Source: Owenia fusiformis (taxonomy: Eukaryota > Annelida > Polychaeta > Sabellida > Oweniidae). From it: a stretch of DNA of 64,000 nt. Both the position numbers and the translations under genes were made by a program. Shown one piece after another: positions 25,263-36,115 of the stretch. Each line of letters begins with the position of its first letter. Position 1 is the first letter of the stretch. The notes below the pieces were generated by a model, which was not told where the DNA came from, ran no database searches, and saw nothing but the letters and a program-made list of their open reading frames with translations. The stretch lies in NCBI GenBank assembly GCA_903813345.2, contig CAIIXF020000009.1, forward strand, positions 1,178,001 through 1,242,000, written 5' to 3'.

Positions 25263-27417
25263 AACATTCAAGCCAACTCAAATGTACTCTACTCCTTAAC
25301 TGTTTAACAAATGGTATTGAAATGCCAACCGTAATATTTCCAATATATGATCCTTACATCTACATCTGAGGATTTGGCTACAGTCTTCAAGGAAGCAAAA
25401 CTTCAGCAGTGAAGTGTACTGTGCCCCTTCTTGCATACTTTTGGTGGTCATATCTCATGAAAAAGGGGATCATGCATTGAAATACATTGAGATGAAGCTC
25501 CCTATTTCCCTTTCTTTGGGCTATGGTGAAGCGTATCAAGATTTGGACCATGTCCATGTATTACTACCAGAATGAAAAGTAATCCTTGTCTTCCTTGTTT
25601 AGCTCTATGAAGGATTGTAATTCTGATTTACAAGAGTCATCCGAGATCACATCAATCAGTTGCTTTATTTGATTTCCAGATCCAATGTTGTGGTTAATGT
25701 CATTCTGAATATTTTTGAATTTCCCATATATGGTTCTATTGGATTTAAATTTCAAAAATTGCTACTCTGCAAAAACTCTCATTAACTGAAACATCCCACT
25801 AATTCAAAATGTTGTCAAAGTGAGTATACGCCATTTGTCAAGAATTTCTGCCTTAACTCCAAGAGTAACACAGAAAGGTTAATGCGGACAGGGGGGGGGG
25901 TGATTTTTTAATATGACTAAACATTGTTCAGGGAAGAAAACTCCATAAAATGAAGATTTGTATGAATCATTGGTACTTTTGCTCTCACGTCATGCAATTG
26001 TCAAGCTGCTTAGAATGAAATTAGCCTTGTCTTCCTAGTTCAGCTGTATGAAGAATTGTAATTCTGATTCAGATCCAGTGTTGAGGTTGATGTCATTCTG
26101 AATCTTTTTTGAATTTATCATAGAGGGTTCTATTGAATACTTCAATTTTAGACCTAGTATATTAAGTATATTCAATGATTAGATCTGTTAGGTGGTTCAA
26201 ATCTGCAGAAAAACTAGTCAGAATATGTCATATATCAAACCTCCGAGCTATGAGACAGTATTAGGTACCAATATACTCTAAGCCTGGAATTAATAAGGGT
26301 GTTCTAATAGTCTACCTTAATACTGTCCGTTTAGGCCTTTATTCGTAATGGTTTTCAATGATTAAGCCTCTTAGATGGTTAAAATCACCAGAAAGTCAGC
26401 TTGGAATATGTCATACATCAAACAACTAATCTATGAAATCATAGTTAGTTCATTTATGCTCATACCAGTAGAATGATACTAATGGTATACATGAATTTAA
26501 TCGATTGCAGACCTATGATTTAAGAATGAATTTTCAATGATAACACTTAAAAGATTGTTCAAACCACCAGAAAGTCAAGCCAGGATATATCATACATCAT
26601 TTCTCTCAGCTAGAAAACTAATATTGGTACAAATATGTTCATAAATAAGAAATTATAAGGGTCTTCCAAGGGTATACGTCAATTCATCAATTTTAGACAT
26701 CATATTTCATGAATTTTTAATAGTTGAACATGATAAAAAGCTTAAATCTTCCTAAAACTTTGCTAAAATAAGTTTTATATTTTAGATTTATTCTAAAATG
26801 CTAAATATATGAACACAGAGGGATAAATGTTAAAGCAATAGGGGTCAGTTATAGTCACACATAAAATCAGTCCCAGCTAAAATGTCATTTTTTCTTAAAT
26901 TCACTAATTTTTTTCAAGGCAATTATCAAAGGAATTACTTTGATTCTTGCAGGATTAGTAAACCAGGTATTATGCCTTTTACATGGATTTTTTTAGCATC
27001 CATCATTGTCTAATAAAAAAGTTATGACACGAAAAGTAAAAAATGGGTCATAAATTTGCCCCCTGGGGTACATACTTTTTGCTTTTATTCAAATTTCTTA
27101 AGGGTAATCCGTATCATTCATACTTCAAATGTTTATTTTATACAATGTCCATGTATTTCACTTACAAAAACCATAAAATCAAAGTTATTTTAGGTTGAAG
27201 AATTTTTTCTCCCTGATAAGGGTGAATTTTGGGGGTAGGGGGATTAACATGGTATTTTTAGGGTTAAATAATCATATTTCAGCTTGCCAACATGGTTTTT
27301 TGGATTCAGCATAAAAAGTTACATTAGAAACACTTGTCAGAACACTTTTAACACTAAACGCCTACCACATTTTACAGAGAGACCTTTTGCAGAAAAGCAC
27401 CCGGTCTATACCCTTAA

Positions 27418-27905
27418 CACCCCAGTCACATTTGTCGCACGGCGGCCGCAAGTCGACCGCAGATCAATTAAATCGGTGAATTTCTGCGGCGAGCGTAGAA
27501 AAACTACGCTCGCCTTGCGGCCTCCGTGCGGCGTATGCAGATTATTACAGGCCGCAGGGTCGCCGTAGAAATTATAACTCTGAGTTATAATATTTGTTCA
27601 TTTCTGAGGTCCCCGTTGAAATCAACTGGCTCAACAATATTGAATCATTATTTGTCAATGTTTCACGATCACTTTTCATTTGATGACATCCTAGCACTAT
27701 GAATAACATTTATAAATTGTCCCGATGTAAATTTAATGAAAAAAGTATTATTTATCAACAGAAATTTAAAATTCACCGTGCGGCTGCCGTAGGAAATGTG
27801 ACTCCAAAAGTATGAGAGCGCAGAAATTCCACGGCGAGCGTAGAAATGTTACTGGCCGCAGAAATGATAGACCGCAAGGTCGCCGTAGGAAATGTGACTG
27901 GGGTG
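27418..27905. mobile_element. 488-bp MITE, PIF/Harbinger-like, TSD TAA
   Basis: Ends read CACCCCAGTCACATTT and its exact reverse complement, flanked by TAA at 27415-27417 and 27906-27908. Removing the element and one TAA restores the minisatellite unit CCCTTAAATGTCCAGCG. The interior is GC-rich and self-complementary (GCGGCCGC, CGGCGAGCGTAG). A 3-bp TAA target duplication is characteristic of PIF/Harbinger elements (family knowledge). The 94-codon ORF at 27284-27568 crosses its boundary and is spurious. Confidence 0.85.
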
Positions 27906-28180
27906 TAAATGTCCAGCGAATTACATGTCTTAAATGACCTCTAGACTACCCTTAAATGTCCAGCGAATTACATGTCTTAAATGACCTCTAGACTACCCTT
28001 AAATGTCCAGCGAATTACATGTCTTAAATGACTTCTAGACTACTCTTAAATGTACAGCGAAATACATGTATAGTATTAAATTACCTCTAGACTACCTTTA
28101 AATGACGTAAAGCGAAATACGTGTATTAAATGACCTCTTGACTAGTGAAATCCATGTAGTAAATGATCTCTAGAGGTTCA
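27906..28180. repeat. 47-bp minisatellite, right part
   Basis: About five to six units continue the array seen at 20560-22140, with the subtype GTCCAGCGAATTACATGTC that also occurs last in the left part. This match shows the array was continuous before the insertions. Confidence 0.85.
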
Positions 28181-28424
28181 TATTCCATTAAAGGGCGACG
28201 AGTACTTGTAATTCTCATAATTGTACATGTAACTTTTAAAAGGCAAGTAACCTATGTCCACATGAACAAGCTACAATAATTATAGGAACAAGGTCTGTGT
28301 CCTAGTCTATTGGTTGTCTAAGTTACCTTTTATCTAAAATCGAGAATAAATGTTAATAGTATGATCAATGATGATCCGATTGTGAGTCCGAGAATATTGA
28401 AAAACGCGGTATGTTTACAGATTA
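28181..28424. other. Short non-coding stretch
   Basis: Unique AT-rich DNA between the minisatellite and the next MITE; no feature seen. Confidence 0.5.
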
Positions 28425-28913
28425 CCGGATTTTCTCGCATATAAGCCCTGGGCGTATAACTGAAAGAAGGGGTAATTTCGTCTGTTATTTTACCTCTTAT
28501 TTTTCGCCCATGGGCGTATAAGTGTACTACTTTCGATTTTTGGCCCAGTGAGCGTAAAGGTGAGAAGAGCTGATGAATACAATGGTTCCTCAAAGACTAC
28601 CGTGCCTACTGTTGTAGTCCTACCGCATGTTTTGTAAGAATTATAAAGGAAATGTCACCTACAACCTTGGACTTAATGTTGAAACAAAGTAACAACAGAA
28701 CGATCCACCACTGCCACTTACGGCACAGCGTTGAACTTAATGTTGAAACAAAGTAACGACAGAACTATCTGCCAGTGACAAAATACTCTTGAATTTATTG
28801 AAAAAATCAATAAATAATCATTTTTTATAGGCCCATGGGCGTATAAGCGTACTACATTCGATTTTTGGCCCATGGGCCTAAATTTAGGGGGGCGTATATG
28901 CGAGAAAATCCGG
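28425..28913. mobile_element. 489-bp MITE with TIR CCGGATTTTCTCGCATATA, flanked by TA
   Basis: The left end CCGGATTTTCTCGCATATA is mirrored at the right end (TATATGCGAGAAAATCCGG). Subterminal CATGGGCGTATAAG and GATTTTTGGCCC blocks also pair. TA dinucleotides flank both ends (28423-28424 and 28914-28915). An internal dimer of about 95 bp (GAACTTAATGTTGAAACAAA) lies at 28650-28790. A minus ORF (28330-28593) is part of the repeat. Confidence 0.8.
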
Positions 28914-29094
28914 TATATATTTATAATTCACAATCCATGCTACATTTCAGATTCTATATACGTGCATATATTTAAACTGTTTTAAGTACATGTAACAGTC
29001 GTTGTCTCACTTTTTACTTAAGTATACTTGACTTTGGTGTAACGAATAGTTCAGACTAGTCACTTCCCAATTCAATCAATCACTTGTGATTACA

Positions 29095-29765
29095 TATCAA
29101 AGATCATCAGTAATTCATGTTTTGGTACGTGTGTGGAAGCCCAATTGTTCTAGGCTACCCAAGTGTTCTGCCTCTTGCCCAACTGTTCTGACAACCCAAG
29201 TGTTCCGAGATCGCTTATCTTATAATTCACAAGAGAGGGTTCAAAAAATAAAATTTTGCTGGAAAAATGCTAGGATAAAAAAGAGAGTCCTAAAATGTTG
29301 GCTTGTTGAAAGTTTTGACCCAATTTTTAAAAACTAGGCCAATTTTTTCTAAAGACACATTTTCCAAAAATGAGGTATATTCCTGAAATTGAGACCCAGC
29401 CTAATCATATTGCTATATACTGTCTAAATATTATATTGCTCAGGAGTGTCCGATGGTACAAAAGTCGAACAGCCGGGGATTTTACATTCCCCAATGGGTA
29501 CCCTGTTAGTTTATATGAATAAATGGAAAGCCTTTTGTGCACGAGGCAGCCACATTACAAGTGGTTTCATTAGCTTAATTTCAAGTCATCTCTGTAGAAA
29601 CCTAAAATTGATATTAGAAATTGAAAATCACCGTATCGAGTATATTTGATAAAATAAGTAAACCCAGAATACTTGAGCCAAGTCAGAATACTTCAGCAAG
29701 AGTCGGAATACTTGGGTAGACCAGAACACTTGGAGCTTCAAATACGTGCTTCCTCAATACGTTTT
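29095..29765. mobile_element. Inverted-repeat element with ~110-bp arms
   Basis: About 29100-29215 is the diverged reverse complement of about 29655-29760. Both arms contain short tandem units around CCCAAGTGTTCTG (its inverse in the right arm). Two ORFs of 83 and 67 codons inside have no recognised motif. Confidence 0.6.
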
Positions 29766-30438
29766 GGGATCTAACTGCAGTTAGTATCATTCAAAATGTC
29801 GGACAAAATTCTTTTGTTTTCGATTCACCTCAGATTTCAGCTAAACCAAGTTAAAATGTTTCGCCATTCAAACAAATATTAAAAGTTACGATTGTAAACA
29901 ACAACAAGGAAATATTCAAACATGATACTGGAGATTTTTAAAGAATGGCTTCACTTAAGATGAACGTAAACGGGCTAAAAGTGCAGATCTTAACCGTTTT
30001 TGAAGTTCCGTTTACGTAAAAAGTGAGGAATGATGACTCCATCGTCTCCACCTTCTGAACTATCTGTTCGCAAACGTTAAGAGTTTCTTACACGTCGACA
30101 CTGACACACGTTTGTGATAAAAATGTGGAAATTCTGCCTACAACTGGTGAAAAATGGAAAAATCTGAACTCGAGGTTCCGACATTTTGTTAGGCCTACCG
30201 AAACATATCCGTTTCAATAACTAGTTTGAAGAATGTAGTACCATTGAGGATATAAAACTTGGTGGATCACTGAAAATCGGAATTCAGGCGATTTCTAACT
30301 TTACTTCATCAGCTCTGATATCAGAAAATCTTTTATCACATATTTTATCACAATTTTTTTTATCACAATGGACCTTTTTTATAGATAATTTGTTTTACCT
30401 CCTCAGAATAATGTATATAACAAGAACACAAATGTGTA
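29766..30438. other. Non-coding stretch
   Basis: A short imperfect palindrome around AAACGTAAACGGG / CCGTTTACGT occurs at about 29960-30018. Nothing else is recognised. Confidence 0.4.
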
Positions 30439-30442
30439 CAAA

Positions 30443-31986
30443 ATGTCCCCACCAATGGGTGATCCCATCAAATGGTTATCCTGAAAATGAGTAGACAAGA
30501 CTTTACCAACACAATTTTAATTGATCCGTCACACAGTTAACTAGAAAACATGTAAACAAGACTTTACAGACAAGATTTTAGGATGGAAAATCCAAAATGG
30601 CTGCCTTGACATTTACCCAGAATGTCAAAAAACTAATCTGTTCCTAGATTTTCATACTAAGAATCATCCCTGAAAATATGACATTGATCTACCAAATGGT
30701 TCACCTGAAAACGCGTAGACAAGACTTTACAGACAAGATTTTAGGACAGAAAATCCAAAATGGCTGCCATGACATTTACACAGAATGCCAAAAAACTAAT
30801 CAGATGTAGATTTTCACACTAAGAATCATCCCTGAAAATTTGAAATTGATCTACCAAACGGTTCACCTAAAAACGCGTAGACAAGACTTTACAGGCAAGA
30901 TTTTAAGACGGAAAATCCAAAATGGCTGCCTTGACATTTATCCAGAATGTCAAAAAACTAATCAGATCTAGATTTTCATAGTAAGAATCATCCCTAAAAA
31001 TTTGAAATTGATCTACAGAACGGTTCACCTGGAAATACATAGACAAAACTTTACAGACAAGATTTTAGGACAGAAAATCCAAAATGGCTGGCTTGACATT
31101 TGCCCAGAATGCCAAAAAACTAATCAGTTCTACATTTTCATACTAAGAATCATCTCTGAAAATTTGAAATTGATCTACCAAACGGTTCACCTGAAAACGC
31201 GTAGACAAGACTTTACAGACAAGATTTTAGGACGGAAAATCCAAAATGGCTGCCTTGACATTTACCCAGAATGCCAAAAAACAAATCAGATCTAGATTTT
31301 TATACTAAGAATCATCCCTGAAAATTTGAAATTGATCCACCAAACGGTTCACCTGAAAACACGTAGACAAGACTTCACAGACAAGATTTTAGGACGGAAA
31401 AATCCAAAATGGCCGACAATAAAAAAGTGATTATGTGTTTTTGCTGATTTTTTCTTACAAAATTATCACATATTACTACTGTTAACAATAACATAGGCTT
31501 TTACAACAAAGTAGATCTGAAATTATTTATAACGCTACTAAATAGTTAAAGTATGAAAACTCAAAAACACCATTCAATATGATACAAAGTATTATCGTGC
31601 GCTAACTTTTCTTAAGACATTCAAAATGGCTGACATGACTGAGCTAACAGGTCCAAAACCTAATCAGATCTAGAATGAAGTGAGCTGAACAAGATGTTAA
31701 AGTTTTAAAAGCAACTGTGAAGTCGTTTTTCTTAAAGTTTGCAGACAAGGATTTTAGCATTTGACTTCAAAATGGCCGACAGGAAGTAGGTATCGAGTTA
31801 AAAATTTTTCATCCACATCTGTATGCACTCATAAGTTATCCCTGAAAATTTGAAGGTGATATCTGTAGCGGTTTTGGAGAAAACTCCCGGACGTACGGAC
31901 AGACGGACGGACGGACGGACGGACGGACAGACAGACGGACGCGCCTAGGCCGACAATATGGCCCCACACTATGTGGTGGGGACATA
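30443..31986. mobile_element. (GACG)n-tailed element with internal 162-bp tandem repeats, copy 3
   Basis: The left end GTCCCCACCA (30443) and right end TGGTGGGGAC (about 31975) are complementary. Six units of about 162 bp follow, each with AATCCAAAATGGCTGCC (at about 30592, 30755, 30917, 31078, 31241 and 31404). A GGACGGACGGAC tract occupies about 31890-31935, then CGACAATATGGCCCCACA. A 97-codon ORF (31002-31295) spans two units and is a repeat by-product. Like copies 1 and 2 it combines inverted ends with a (GACG)n tract, so these appear to be one family of non-autonomous elements. Confidence 0.75.
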
Positions 31987-34900
31987 AAAAGGCATTTACA
32001 TGCAAAATGTCACCACCTATCATTTCTTACAGACGTCGAATGTCGTCCACGAAAAAAGTTGGGAAATTGACAACGTGTCATCACTTCTGGTGGACATAAG
32101 AAAAGCATAAAGTAATATGTAAATATTTTGTGAATTGTTGAAAGCTTAATGTAAAATTGTAATTAAGAAGATTATGGGAGTTCTACTTTTGGTAACAATT
32201 TAGCCAAGCTACTCTCTCTTCCCATTAATGTTGAACTAGGTCTAGCACAGACTTGACAAGATTTTGATTCATTACCAACAGTTGCTAAAGCATTGCTAAA
32301 TAGTGTGTAATTCCATCAACCACTTGTTTACAACGATCACTTGCGAAACCATTGGACACAAGATAGTGAAGACATTTTCTAGAATGAATTATTTTTGTAT
32401 CAACACTTTTTAAAAGTCTCATTAGCAGATACCAGCTGGGTCATAGCTTTGCTATCTAATTACTGTTTTTTATAAAATTGTAATTGTTAACACAGTATGA
32501 AACTAAAATAAATGTACAAGTCAATACCATGATAAAATGTTGTCACTTTCGAATGCCATTGAAGGTCAACTAAAAGTCAAATCTAGTCAGAATTGAACTT
32601 TTGAAAACTTTTAGAAAGAAAAATTTGGTCAATTTGAAGCAAGTTGAAAAATACCCTTTCGACCATTTTTAACCTTGAGAAGGTCATTAGAGGTCATAAC
32701 TCAAATCTAGTCAGATTTGAACTTCTGAGAACTTGTAGATGATTTCAAATATTTTGAAGTCAGTCTAAACAGTATTTGTTAAGTTATTGGAAGTTGTAAG
32801 AATGTGTTACAAAAGAAAGAACAGGTCCATTTAACAGACTATTGGTCCACTTAGACTTTTTCTGAAAAACTCATTCTTCCATTTACTTTTAAAACCGATT
32901 GCAAGTTGTAGATAAACCTTTCTTCTTGAGATGTGCAATTTCAAAAAGTGGCATAAGTTCTCCGTTTCTTTGAAAAATTGGCAGTAAGAACCCCTATCAC
33001 AAGGCTGTCTGAATATGGGTACACATAATGTTTACCATCAAAATAATATCAAATCTTATCATAATATAGAATTTAATATATGGAACATATGGTATACAAG
33101 TATTCGGAGAAGAAAATTGACAAAATCTAGCGATGTATGTAGTTTACCTATGCAAATCTAGAAAACATTGTCATTTTTCGTTCACTTTGTTATCAAGTTT
33201 TAGCATGGTGCTCATTCCCTTTCATTGAAAAGTTAACCGTCAGCCCACACTCCCACAAAAAATATATTGAAACTGTATAATGCAGAGACTGTAAAGTAGC
33301 TTCTCTGCAAATATCATTTTTGTGGGAGTTTGGGCTCACCACTAAAACTTAACTTTTGTGATGAAAATAAGCCTGACTGGTTTATGTTTTCAATATGGCT
33401 GCTAACCTGGGCATACATGTACACTACATAACTGCATGTACAGATTAGGCCATCCAAAATTGATTATATGTTGGCATTCTGATGAAGAGCCTTATACTAA
33501 AAACTATTATTATATAAACTATATTTAAAGGGTTTTGTATATTATTTAAGAGTGAAAATGCAATAACACATTGTGCCAAAGCAAGTAACACACCTCTTGA
33601 GTTGAGATGACCTTGTTAATGAAGTTTATATACATGTAGAGAGTAGAGAGTACAAGTAGAGAGTACATGGGGACATTTTGTTTTTTCTGAAAACATAGAA
33701 TTTAGTGACTTTATTATAAGAAAATCTTTGAATGGCCTAAGTTTTTTTCTAAATAGGGAATTAGTAGAAATTATTTTAGGCAATCCTTTGAGTGTCATGC
33801 CATTCATAATTGATGCTGCCTTATATTTTATGATATATATTGAGAGAGGATTTCTCTGAATTATTTGTGTTTCAAATATGGGAACCGAAAATCGGCAAAT
33901 AACTTTAAAAGTAAGTGTACATTCAAACATTTTAATTTCAAATGCCAAATAAAATGCCAAAGGGCATTTGTTAAAAGTGACCCTATAACTATTTAGAATA
34001 GGGCAAATCTGTTTAGAAAACTGGCGAGAAGCAATAGAAATTAGAAACTTCATTATTTTTGAATTGCCCTTGTGTGCATTTAATTTCAGTCATTTTATCC
34101 TAATTGCCCATGGGCATTTAAAATAATAATCACATCCCAACTCTTAAAACATGCTTAGGATACTGTTAAGAGTCTCAATAGGCAACGAGAATATTCATTT
34201 TTGAAACAAAAAATTTATTCCCCCTCAAAATGCCCATATTGGTATTTATTCTCAAGATTTTCAGGTAATTGCCCGTGATAATTTATTTAAAAATTTTTTT
34301 ATTTCTATTCACATGTCTTTTTATCAGTCACAATCAAAATAAAGCCAATTGCTCTCATTTCTTGGATTAGAAACAGTAAAATTTTGACAAAAATAGCAAC
34401 TCTCAAAGTTGACCTTTTAACCACCCTAGTGTCAAGGTCAAATGTCAAAACTCTCAGAAATCACATTTTAAGTAATGAGTCATACTTCCTCTTCAATTCC
34501 ATGTCAATATATACTTGTTTTGTAGGGGGGCTAAAAGAGGGGTTTACCGCCACCTGTCCTTTGTTACAGACACCCACCGCCATTCACCAAAAATTGGAAC
34601 AATATGTCACCTTAGTGGCTTAGTGGTGACACAATAAGTATGAGTAACTAACTATAAAGTGGAAAACGAAATGAAAAACAAGACAAAACAGAATGTTTAT
34701 GTTTTACACCTTTCCATGTCTATTCCTTTATACATAGATACAATGTGTGAAATATGATGCAATATTTACAAATATGGCTGACAGGATGATGTCATATTCT
34801 ACTGAAATTTCCGAGGATAAAATGTCAGGCAGGAACAAGTGTTCATGATGAAGCAAAACAGGATGAAAAAGTATGGAATTATTGAGTAAAATCAAAGGAA

Positions 34901-35628
34901 ACAGACATTTTATACTTTATACTTGTAATTGTGTGAAAACACAGAAAGCCAGTCATTTCATTAGAATAGTACAAGTGTGTGAAATAAATAAGACTGAAGA
35001 AACACTTTAACCTCAGAAATGTATAATAACAAATATGACATCTGGAAATATATTTTATATCATACAGTTTTGCTACTGGCTAATGATTGAGGGATTAAAT
35101 TAGTCTCAAATGAATACTATTTATCTGATTACAGAGAAAGTAACAGATTGAAGCTCAGTTGAAAATGCATGAAGTTCAAAATCAACATCAAACCATGTTT
35201 TAATGGTTATCTTATTATTATTAATTACAAAAGTGATAGCACTTCGCAATATATTGATGATATGTGCTATCTACGAAACATAATTTTACCTCATTTTTAA
35301 TTGCATTAGATCACAGAATGCCAACAATTCCCAGCATGCTTCAATTAAGTGCTGTTGCATGCTGTGAGTACAACTACCTTCTTTGTCATAATTTGCTTGA
35401 TATAAAATGCTATTTCAATACTGCAACCTCATTAAAAAGATCAATCAATACACATAAACAATAATACATTAAGCTTTAAATGAAGTGCAGTAAATGTACT
35501 GTAATACATCTTAAAGCATACTGAAGTACATCTTAAAGTGTACTTTAGTACATCTCAACAAAATGTTCTTAGTTTCTGTACAGATATGATTTCCACTATT
35601 CTTTCAAACAGTGTGATTTTGCTTCTTA
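31987..35628. other. Long gene-poor stretch downstream of TM9SF3
   Basis: No host exon was recognised. Contents seen: a hairpin at about 33240-33350 with ends GCCCACACTCCCACAAAAA and TTTTTGTGGGAGTTTGGGC; a 145-codon minus-strand ORF at 33616-34053 without a recognisable domain; and a repeat-like AGGGGGGCTAAAAGAGGGGT segment at about 34525. Confidence 0.5.
33236..33350. repeat. Small hairpin (MITE-like)
   Basis: GCCCACACTCCCACAAAAA on the left is mirrored by TTTTTGTGGGAGTTTGGGC on the right over about 110 bp. Confidence 0.65.
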
Positions 35629-36113
35629 TGGCCTAGTCACATAGCCCGGCCGATGAGGTTCCGATGAGCCAGCGATGCAATTTTCACCGAACTCGGCCGA
35701 ACACCGGCCGGACATCCATGGCGTTTGTTGCTTAAAACCGCATCGGTGGCAGCTCGGTGAAATTTTAACTTCGGAGTTAAATTTCACCGGGCTCTCACCG
35801 AGCTCCCTCATCGCAGCCCCATCGTAACCACATCAGAACACACGTTGGCCGGTGCGAGGCCGAGTATCGGTCGGTGTCCCGTGCATCTGAGACAACCAGA
35901 GGACGAGGTTTTTTTAACGGACACCGGCCGAGCTCCGACAGAGCTCTGGCCGATGTGGGACAGAGCCTTGGAAAGTATAGTACCTGAAGATGTCCGGACG
36001 GAGTCCGTTCACGTCACCGAGCTCTGCTTCCGATGAGGAGAGCTCGGTGGCACCAAAAAAATCCACCGAGCTCTACCGATGCCGGACATCGGCCGGGCTA
36101 TGTGACTAGGCCA
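35629..36113. mobile_element. 485-bp GC-rich MITE with TIR TGGCCTAGTCACATAGCCC
   Basis: TGGCCTAGTCACATAGCCCG at the left is mirrored exactly at the right, with TA on both outer sides (35627-35628 and 36114-36115). The interior is rich in CCGGCCGA, GAGCTCGGTG and their inverses and could fold along its length. The subterminal AGTCACAT is shared with the MITE at 27418-27905, suggesting related families. Both internal ORFs (61 and 63 codons) are products of the palindrome. Confidence 0.85.
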
Positions 36114-36115
36114 TA

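Larger units (their letters stand above)
22141..27400. mobile_element. ~5.2-kb foldback element inserted in the minisatellite
   Basis: The left arm (about 22141-24540) is the reverse complement of the right arm (about 25418-27400), sharing long near-identical stretches such as ATGATTATTTAACCCTTA and the CCATGTTGGCAAG segment. The outer ends read GGTGCATTTTC on the left and GAAAAGCACC on the right. A spacer of about 880 bp holds a broken ORF. The arms themselves are built from degenerate units of about 260-290 bp, each with TAGGTCTAAAATTGA-like and GTTTGAACNATC-like motifs. Both arms carry extra insertions (left 23100-23640 and 23870-24180; right about 25640-26018). Its architecture fits a foldback-type or long-TIR DNA transposon; the superfamily is unknown. 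Confidence 0.8.

Noticed and set aside
27284-27568. 94-codon ORF with Arg-rich C-terminus
   Set aside because: It crosses the exact left boundary of a MITE, so it cannot be an old gene.
30443-31420. 97-codon ORF with two copies of a Cys-containing repeat
   Set aside because: It spans two units of the 162-bp tandem repeat and is not maintained in the other units.
34384-34623. 79-codon plus-strand ORF
   Set aside because: No motif, no splice context, and its last third lies in DNA that looks like a dispersed repeat end.
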